From Aspidapion aeneum (lineage: Eukaryota > Arthropoda > Insecta > Coleoptera > Brentidae): a stretch of DNA of 64,000 nt. The DNA lies in assembly GCA_963576565.1 (NCBI GenBank), contig OY755038.1:176442907-176506906 (forward strand), written 5' to 3'. Positions 56,209 through 64,000 of the stretch are shown here, piece after piece; the first letter of the stretch is position 1; the number at the start of each line of letters is the position of its first letter. The position numbers were made by a program, and so were the translations under genes. Under the pieces are notes generated by a model, which searched no databases, was not told the origin of the DNA, and saw only the letters and a list, made by a program, of their open reading frames with translations.

Positions 56209-58773
56209 ACTACTACTATGTCGGTTTAGAACGTTTTTCTACGTTGTCCCCAACAAACATTTAAAGTTGTAACGACGAAACCCCAACTAGAAAGAATTTC
56301 TTAAAAGTAACCGCAACGTACTCCCGCTACGTCTCAGTATACCATACAGCGACATTATAATTCCCTAAGTGGGGAACCAATTTCTGGTTATAACTACTTG
56401 GCCAAGTGTTTAAAGTCACAGTAGTAACAACTACACTACTACGTCGTAGCCAGGTATCTACTACGTCGTAGAGGCTGTTTTTTTTCCGTAATGGCATAAA
56501 AGTTGCGATGTAGTTGCAAATAATATAATCGTTTCTTTTTGGTAGAATTGTTACACAATATGGTGGACACAACAGTAAACAGACTCGCTTAGTTTTTTTG
56601 TTTGGTTATGGTTATAATATGTACTATGTTGTCCAAAAGTGTGAGAATTTACGAGCAGAGGATCAAAATTCGAGTGCGACGCAAAGTTTTTTGTATAACA
56701 TGCATTATATATATTGCAAAAAACCGGTGCGCCCGTAAAATTGAGCCGTTTTCTGGTAGTTGATGGAATTTTTGTGTTGTGATTTTGGAGGTTATGTTTT
56801 CATAATCGACAGTTAACTCCAACAAATGGTGCTTAAGAAGAGCATTTTTGGTAAGCTTCAACTAATTTGTTTATAAAATAGTATAGCTCTTTAATATGAG
56901 CTCATAAAACGACAACAAAAATATTAAATTTTCTTTCTTACATAAAAACATGGCGTCCCAAACTATATTCCCTGATAGTCGAAAGGGTTACTTGAAAGTG
57001 AGCCTAAGTTACGGCAACGTGTCACTTACGACTTTTATGTCGGCATTCCTTTTTAGTTCTAGATAACACACTCGAATTTCTACTCCTTCGTTGCAGAAAC
57101 GTATTATTAACTAGCTTTCGCCACTAGAAAACGTCTACAGAGTGATAGGAACCACGCGATAAGTATAACTACTACCCTTAAGTTATTGGAGTGTCGCCAC
57201 TTGTCATTTGCCGTTTCTGTCAACAACAGCACCACTGCTTTCAGGTTTTGTACCAGCGTGAATTTGTGGTAGGTTTTAAAACAAAAACAAGATAAATTAA
57301 AATCCATTAGAACAATAAATGCAGTGCCAATAAAAAGTGTTTTTTAAAAATGTATATTGCAGTCGAGAGCATGATCCCTATTCTAGAATTTCTAGGAAGT
57401 CAAGGAACTAAAAGAACGTAGTCACATCAATGAAATCAACTTATTGTTAATTTTTTTATTTACACATTGCTCTTACAATTCGTATGTAGTATTTTTTATT
57501 GTTTTTAGATATTTTGGCATTGTCAATATTCAGTAGTTTTTATTATTATAAGCCCTTTAAGTAAAAAAACAATCTCTGAGACTTGTTAGATCGCTTAGAA
57601 ATCCGCATGTAACCACGATATATTTAACTTGTTTTTTTAATCGCCGCAAACAGCACAAAAGTTCCTAGATGAAGTCTAGCATATCCTAGAGGTTATTTTA
57701 GGGGCCGTGCATAAATTAGATATTAGGGACCTATTGCAATAAAGCCTGGCACAAAACACAGCAGAAATTTAAGTTTATTCACTTCAAACCAAGCTTTAAC
57801 AACAGCACAAATTTGAAGAAAACCCAAGCTCATCACATAAAATGAATCACAGTGAGACACGACACGTCAGCACAATAGGCATAGATAAACGAATTCGGTT
57901 TTGTCCGCACAAGAGGGTTACGATGGCGATGGCGATAGGGTGGTGCCACAGCACAAACCACGAACGACCGTAAAGACAGTACAAGAATAGAATACCAACA
58001 ACAAGTAGCGTAAAAGATTAAGGATGGAGATTAAGCATGGACCAGGGAATTCTTAAAACCGTGTGCGGCACTCGATACTTTGGATCAATATTTTGCATTT
58101 TGATTGTTTTGCAAAATGGTCAAGCAATGAGCTCGAAAAAATGGACTGCTTAAGGTAGTTAAAAAAATATTTGCAAAACTATTCCTAATATTCCCATATT
58201 ATAAAAGGAGCCACAAAAAGTAGGGTTAAGAATGTGTGCGACCAAGATGCGACTTCGAAAAGTCTACGTTTTCAAAGTAGAAACAGGAAGGAGAGATTAC
58301 TTTAAAAGATCGACATTAAAAAAAAGTCAAAGTAGTTGCGACTTTAAAGTTGATCCAAAAAGTTATTTTGTCTACATTGTTACATCAGATGTTACTATGA
58401 TGACACAAACTTTTGTGGTAAAAATTAAAGTTATAATGTAGTTGTCGGATACACTTGTTTGGGACTCCAATGAAGCTTAACTTTCTAGTGGTAATTAAGT
58501 AGGATATAAAAGTCAGGGCGACTACGAAATAACGACTAAAAAGAAAGTAAAACTTTAGCAACGTCCTATTGTGGTAAAGAAGACTATCAGAATCGACTAT
58601 CAAGAAACAATCCTAAGAAGTAGTTTAGAGGGTCGTTTTTACGAAACATCTACTATTTCCTGATACTAAATAGTAGTTAGAACTAAAAAGTAACAAATTA
58701 TGGTTGGGATCACCACATTTCTACTATGAGAAAGTAGCAAAGCCTTTAGAACATGTAGCCGCTACTATAAATG
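56209..58773. other. Unassigned sequence downstream of the LINE coding region
   Basis: There is no recognised domain. The first 300 bases contain repeated palindromic words such as ctactacgtcgtag. A GC-richer part near 57900-58000 has gatggcgatggcgata. It may be LINE 3' untranslated sequence, transduced flank or an older insertion. Confidence 0.35.
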
Positions 58774-60628
58774 TTAGTTGGGTCCGATGCCTATTCTCCA
58801 CCTCCTTCGATCCTGACAGTCATCTTCCGTCAGGTTTTTTTGACTCATTGATTTTTGGATTGACTGTTGCCATTCCAGTTTAGGACGCCCTCTTTTTCTG
58901 TGCCCTATTGGTTGCCATTCTAGGACCTGCTTTGGTAACCTTATGTCGCTCATCCGTTGTACATGGCCGTACCATATCAGTTGCCTTTTACTGCTTCCCT
59001 CAATTCCCATTCTTTCTTTTATGATCTGTTCTAGATATTTTCATTGATCTTCTTATTGCAGCCATTTCGACACTTTCCATTTTTGCTTTGTATTTTTCTG
59101 TTACGCGACAAGTCTCTATTCCATACAACAGCGTGCTTTTCACCATTGTTTCATATATGTTACATTTTACATTCTTTTTTATCTCTCTGCTCCATAAAAT
59201 ACTGTTAAGACAACCAATAACCTTTTTTGCTTTTACTATTCTTTTTTCCAGTTCTTTAGTCTGTTCCCGTCTTATCAAATGTGACACCCAAGTATACATA
59301 CTCATTACATGGACATATTGTTTGTCCATTTTCTAGTTCTAATTCACTTGATTCGTTTCCAATACAAAAGTACTGTGTCTTGTCCACGTTCACTGTTAAC
59401 CCCAACTTTTGGTATTCTTCCGTTAACTTTCTCATCATATACTCCATGTCTTCTTTATCATTAGCTACAATTACTTGGTCGTTAGCAAACTGTAGTGTGT
59501 ATATGTTAAATCGGTCGTTAAGTTGTATTCCCATGCCGTGTACTTTGCGTTTCCAGTTTTTTAGAGCTACTGCGATATATTTTTAAAAGAGTTGGAGAGA
59601 TACAACATCCCTGACTTAAGCCTTTCGTTACCAGGAATTCTTTTGAAAGTCGATTTCCAATTTTCATTTTAGATTTTGACCCTTTGTTTAGTTCTTTTAT
59701 CGCTTTTATGTATGTATGATTGATACTAGTCTGCTCTAACACTGTCCATAATTTTTCTACTGGAACGGTATCATATGCTTTTTGTAGGTCCACAAAGGTA
59801 ACATAAGTCTCTATATTTCTGGCGCTCCTTTTCTCAATTACTTGTTTAAGACAAAAAACATTATCACTACAAGATCTGCCTGCACGAAACCCACTTTGCT
59901 CTTCTTCTTCTTGTTCATGAAAATCATTCTCTATTAGATCTCTAAGAATCCTACCATACAATCTACTTATAGTACTGGTTACTGAAATTCCTCTGTAATT
60001 GTTGCAATCCAGTTTGTTTCCTTTTTTATGTATTCAGAATATGAATGCAATTTTCCAATCATCAGGTACTGGATGTCCGTTTATGCATTGATTGATAATA
60101 TATGTGAGATTTTCGCGTAGTTTCTCTGATCCATATTTCAGCATTTTAGCATATATTCCGCCAGGTCCGCTAGCTTTTCCGGATTTAAGCTTTTTAATAC
60201 TATTCCTTATCATTTATTTTTCAATGATTACTTCCTCTCCATGTACCTTTATGTCTCTCCTCGGAGAGGCTGCCAGATATTCGGGTCTTCTCTCCTGCAG
60301 CAGTCCGTTATAGTGTTCTGTCCATTGTGATGAATTTCCATACTTCAGAACTCTGCCTACCTCCTACGTGTGTATTTATATCGTGGCATTTGCGCTCGAA
60401 CATTTTATTCTTTTCTGTGCGTATCAAATTTCTTAGCTGTCTTCTGGTATGCCTGTATATTTCTAGGTCTCTTTGCTCTTTAGTACTGAGCCATTTTAAG
60501 TATGTGCGTTTTTTCTCCTTGACCGTTTCCTTTATTTCTTCCGTCCACCACATCTTATTGTTATTTCTATTATCTTGGTATCCAACAGCTTCTTTGCTTG
60601 CTTCCTTCAAGCTTTTTGTTCTCTTCAA
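58774..60628 (-). pseudogene. LINE family A reverse transcriptase region
   Basis: In order: MWWTEEIKETVKEKKRTYLK, then KASGPGGIYAKMLK, WKIAFIF-stop-IHKKGNKLDC (stop at 60034-60036), EEQSGFRAGRSCSDN, YVTFVDLQKAYDTVPVEKLW and GLSQGCCISPTL. The catalytic box reads IYTLQFANDQVIVAND: FAND in place of FADD, a change of one catalytic aspartate to asparagine. Then VYLGVTFDKTGTD, LIWYGHVQRMSDIRLPKQV and RKRGRPKLEW lead to the end GIGPN. Frameshifts lie near 59530 and 59330. The protein would be about 900 residues if joined with the endonuclease. Confidence 0.88.
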
Positions 60629-61493
60629 ATGAGTGATCTGTGCTTATTAATTTTTCATCTAATCGGTTCTGATACAATCTTTGAGTACTTTCGATTTCTA
60701 GACTTCTAAAGTTGTATTTTTGATTTTCTTCGATGCATTCTAGATTTTCATTTTCTCTAATACTTTCGTCCTTATTTGTTTTTCTTACAGGGAATAATAT
60801 TTTTGCTTTTACCAGATGGTGGTCAGATCCACAGGTAACACCACGAAGTGTGCGCACTTCATACCACTTTAGTTCCGAGTGTTGTCCACCTATAGCATAA
60901 TCAATGATTGATCTAAGATTTCTTGTTGGCTGAATCCAGATATACCGATGAATATCCTTATGTTTAAAAAAACCATTATTTATTTTTAGATTATGGGTTT
61001 CACACAATTGTATCAGTCTCAAGCCATTATCATTTGTTACTTCCTCTCCAAATGGTCCTACCACTTTGCTTTGGCTTTGTCTACCAGTTCGATTATTAAA
61101 ATCGCCAAGCATAATTATTTCTCTGGTATGGCCGATTTTACTGATAGTCTCATTAAGTTAGTCGAAGAACATTTGTTTTATAGCTACCGTTCCGTCATTT
61201 GATGGTGCGTAGGCTGCTATTATGCTTATATTGTGTCCAAGCATCTCAACTCGTAGTCTGTAATCTTATGTTTGAGGTTTTTCTTTATTAATAAGGGGTA
61301 TCCTTATGGCTGCTCTCCGTTCTTTTGGGACTCCAGTGAATAAGTGAACAAAGTTACCGACACTACTTGTACCTGTTCCTTTCTTTTTTGTCTCTGTAAG
61401 TGCAATAATGTCTATCTTACTATACTGCACTTCGGTTGCAATAATGTCCAACTTTTGGTTTATTCCCTGTACGTTCCATGTAGCTATATTCAA
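60570..61493 (-). pseudogene. LINE family A apurinic-type endonuclease domain
   Basis: ATG at 61493 opens MNIATWNVQGINQKLD, then KIDIIALTETKKKGTG. Two stops (after KEKPQT near 61266 and before LNETI near 61156) interrupt it. The catalytic motifs MLGDFNNRTGRQ, SIIDYAIGG and CGSDHHLVKAK follow. This is the exonuclease-endonuclease-phosphatase fold of APE-type LINEs, which nicks target DNA. It precedes the RT in the same polyprotein. Confidence 0.88.
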
Positions 61494-61936
61494 AGTCCTT
61501 TGTCTTTGCTTTTTTCGTCTTTGAGAGTTTCCGTCTAGTGCTCCGAGGCTTTGTTTAGGCTTTTAGGTTATATCTTTGTTTTAAAAGTATTAGAGAACCA
61601 GTCTATTGCCTCAACCCCCTACTTGGAGGGCCAGGATTTTTTATCAAGGTTTTTCTCCTCTAGCCTTTGACGATCCAACGCCATACTGTAAGGCAACAGC
61701 TGTATTCTTTTATACTATCCCTAAAAGAAAGGGTTGCCACCTACGCTATAATCACCGTACCGAGGTCCATCCACTCCCCCTTTCATACCGATGTGGTCTT
61801 CTCCCGTAACCCTGGGAATGGGACCCTAGAGAGGTGCTAACTCTCCGGGTCAGAGAGTACCTGGAATCTACGGAGGGCAGGGGTCGATTCATTTCCCCTG
61901 ATAGACATCTGACGAGGTCTACCCCGTACCCCGATC
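61494..61936 (-). other. 5' untranslated region of the LINE
   Basis: GC-richer than the surroundings (61600-61930). On the element strand it starts near gatcggggtacggggtagac and runs into the ATG at 61493. Its end coincides with the target duplication, so this copy seems to reach its true 5' end. A short frame inside it has no meaning that I can see. Confidence 0.6.
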
Positions 61937-61951
61937 AACTATTAAATTGGT

Positions 61952-62100
61952 GTTGGAAAAAAATCTGAAAGCGTATGTAGAAAGAATTTTTGATGTCGCC
62001 CTATATTTGATAAAATTATGCGAATATTCTTTATGAATAGAGGGGGGAATGACAGGAGGGGAGATGGGTGGGAGCCGGGAGGACTCCAAAGTAACAATAG
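61952..62100. repeat. Minisatellite, right portion
   Basis: gttggaaaaaaatctgaaag and aagaatttttgatgtcgccc continue the third unit cut at 56208. The spacer gggggaatgacaggagggga follows. Together with 55885-56208 it restores an array of three units. Confidence 0.82.
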
Positions 62101-62340
62101 CAAATTAGAGGACATTTGCAATGGATGATCAAAAGAATTTCATTAAAATCGTCTGAGATTGAGATGATTTGTATGCCTTAAAGTCTACATCATGTGACAA
62201 AATGGCGTCTGAAGACCGCTATGTTGATTCCTGTTTTAAAAATCAGTAGCAATTCAGCGACACCTTTCTTGTCAAAATCGATTCAGTCGTTTAGCTGTGC
62301 TGCAGTTGGGTAAAAATGTATAGGTAATGAAAAACTACTC

Positions 62341-64000
62341 TATCTATCTATTTAGCCTTATTCAATCCATCTTTGGACATAGGCCTCCTCCAATATCTTC
62401 CACTCTTCTCTGTCTGTCGCCGTGTTTATCCATCTAATTCCCGCGTGGTTCTTCAAATCGTCCGCTAATCTCATTTGGGGTCTTCCCTACTTCTTTTATT
62501 TTCCCAAGGTCTCCAGTTTACAATACATTTGTTTCATCGATCGTCTTTCTGTCTGATATAATGACCGGCAAATTTCCATTTTAATTTTACTACTTCTCCT
62601 CTGACATCCTTTACTGTTTTATTTCTTATCCATTCATTCATTTTTCTATCTGTCAGCTTTATATGTAACATTTGTCTTTCCATTGATCTTTGGGCTTTTG
62701 TTAACTTCCTGGTTCCATGTTTGATTTTGTAAGTGTCCAGGTCTGGGATCCATAGGTAAGTACAGGAAGGATACATTGGTTATACACTTTCGTTTTGAGG
62801 TACTAAGGATATTTTTTATTTCTTAATATGTAGCTTAATTTACCGAATGCTGCCCAGGCCAATCTTACTCGTCTCTTGATTTCAGCTATTTGGTTTTCTT
62901 TTGTCAGTTTAATAATTTGTCCCAGGTGTATATATTTCAGTACTTGTTGTATTTTATTTTGGTTTATTCTGACTGCAATATCTTCATCTGTGTTTGTTAT
63001 GATTTTAGTTTTAGTGTAGTTCATACTTAAGCCTATATTTTTAGCTGCTGTATCCAGTTCTTCTAGCATTTTTATCGGTTCTTCTTTCTTGTCTGTTATT
63101 AAGGCGATATCATCAGGTGGTTCAAGAATCGTTCGTTTACTTTCATGCCTATTTCTTTTCAATCTAAGGTTATAAAAACATCTTCTAGGGCCTGGTTAAA
63201 TAATTTAGGGTATATTGTGTCACCCTGTCTAACACCTCTTCTTATGCGGATTGGGTGGGTTCCTTCGTAAATTTTGATTGATGTTGTTGCTTCGCTATAT
63301 ATATTGGCTATTAAGTCTGTATATCTGTGATCTACTCGGCTATTAATTAAAGATGCTTTTACTGCCCAGTGCTCAATGCTATCGAAAGCTTTTTCGAAGC
63401 CTATAAACGCAATACATAGTGGAATGTTATATTCGTTGGCTCGCTCTATTAGGATTTTCATGGTTAATTAGTGGTCAACTGTACTGAAACCTTTTCGAAT
63501 TTTGTTGTTAGTCTATCTGTTAATATTTTCGTGAAAAGCTTATAAATTACATTAAGGAGTGTTATAGGTCGATAGTTTTTTAAGGTCTGCTCTATCGCCT
63601 TTCTTGTGTAGAATAATGGTTATGGATTCTTTCCAGTTGTTTGGGATTATTTTTTCTTTTAGTATTTTGTTGAGGGGATATGGAGGTTATTAACACAGCT
63701 TTACCACCGTACTTGAGCATTCCTGCCATTACTCCGTCTTTTCCAGGTGATTTGTTATTTTCCATTTTCTTTAATGCTCTTTATTTCCGCTTTGCTTATT
63801 TCAGGTTGTAGCTCTGAGCTTATGTTCTTTATTTTTGTTTGGAGTTTCTTCATGGTCTCTCGTGCTGGTTCTCTTTTTGTTTGATATAATTCTGTATAGA
63901 ATAGTTGTGTGATATTTATGATATCCTCTTTAACGTTAGTTTCTATGCCGTTAATATCCTTTATTTTTATTATTTCATATCTACCTAGAGTCGGCCATTT
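62341..64000 (-). pseudogene. LINE family B, longest copy, runs off the right edge
   Basis: The 3' end carries an ATCT run at 62341-62353, matching the tail of the copy at 21960. Text upstream: MERQMLHIKLTDRKMNEW, RRVRLAWAAFGKLSYIL, IGLSMNYTKTKIITNT, then PPDDIALITDKKEEP where YADD is expected (aromatic-alanine lost by a small deletion near 63110). Further upstream are RRGVRQGDTIYPKLFNQALE and FIGFEKAFDSIEHW. Frame breaks occur at about 62790 and 63160. The 5' part beyond 64000 is not visible. Confidence 0.85.

Larger units (their letters stand above)
56209..61936 (-). mobile_element. Insertion in the minisatellite, carrying a LINE of family A
   Basis: The sequence aactattaaaatggt (56194-56208) on the left recurs with one mismatch as aactattaaattggt (61937-61951) on the right. 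Between them lies a LINE with 5' region, endonuclease and reverse transcriptase on the minus strand. The side facing 56209 ends in tagtagtagt on the element strand, which could be a LINE tail. However, 2.5 kb of unassigned sequence separates it from the last codon, whereas the related copy at 22430 ends almost at its last codon. A second insertion or a transduced flank may be present. Confidence 0.6.

Noticed and set aside
1..64000. CRISPR array or satellite centromere
   Set aside because: The tandem arrays here have long units without unique spacers between identical short repeats, and none is a megasatellite.

Overview
The window looks like repeat-dominated nuclear DNA from a large, AT-rich insect genome. 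I infer insect from the retroelement types, with a leaf-beetle-like or hemipteran genome as the best guess; no host marker gene settles it. I see no convincing intact host gene, no rRNA or tRNA gene, no bacterial-style operon and no CRISPR array. Almost every supported feature is a transposable element or a relic of one, and many are nested inside each other.

Layout. 1-1925: a Foldback-like inverted-repeat element cut by the window edge. 2181-2400: a Penelope-like reverse transcriptase scrap. 5161-33500: one plus-strand Jockey-type LINE relic, broken into four coding pieces (5161-5505, 6150-6427, 23337-23450, 33057-33326). The first break holds a local tandem duplication (5522-6118). The second is a 16.9 kb insertion with 15-bp terminal inverted repeats and a 3-bp target duplication (6428-23336). 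That insertion carries a 1.8 kb tandem duplication, a LINE 3' end hit by a hAT-type MITE and a Foldback-like element, a complete-length but dead Copia element (12278-16792), a THAP-domain relic and two LINE fragments. The third break is a Gypsy element (23451-33056, minus strand), which itself carries a 3.0 kb Foldback element (26857-29894).

33.5-48 kb is poorer in recognisable sequence: a decayed copy of a multicopy insect protein family with one clear intron (about 34.9-37.0 kb), a hairpin repeat at 37.4-37.8 kb, a LINE scrap at 41.2 kb, short tandem duplications, and possible exons near 46.3 kb. 48.3-50.0 kb is another Foldback-like element. 51-56 kb holds inverted-repeat clusters, a PIF/Harbinger-type MITE with TTA duplications (54354-54897), a pogo-like end and a minisatellite. 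That minisatellite is split by a 5.7 kb minus-strand LINE insertion (56209-61936). A second LINE runs off the right edge (62341-64000).

The most striking signal is in the Gypsy leader (31690-32460). Seven tandem units of 113-117 bp each carry a perfect three-box heat-shock element (GAAnnTTCnnGAA), and every difference among the seven 13-mers lies in the nn spacers. This suggests selected HSF binding downstream of the LTR promoter. Other strong signals are the reconstructable insertion order, three or four Foldback-like elements with tandem-repeat arms and recurrent ATGGCGG motifs, and specific catalytic losses in the Gypsy integrase, Gypsy zinc knuckle and LINE reverse transcriptase. All assignments come from reading the sequence and recalling families; no database search was run.
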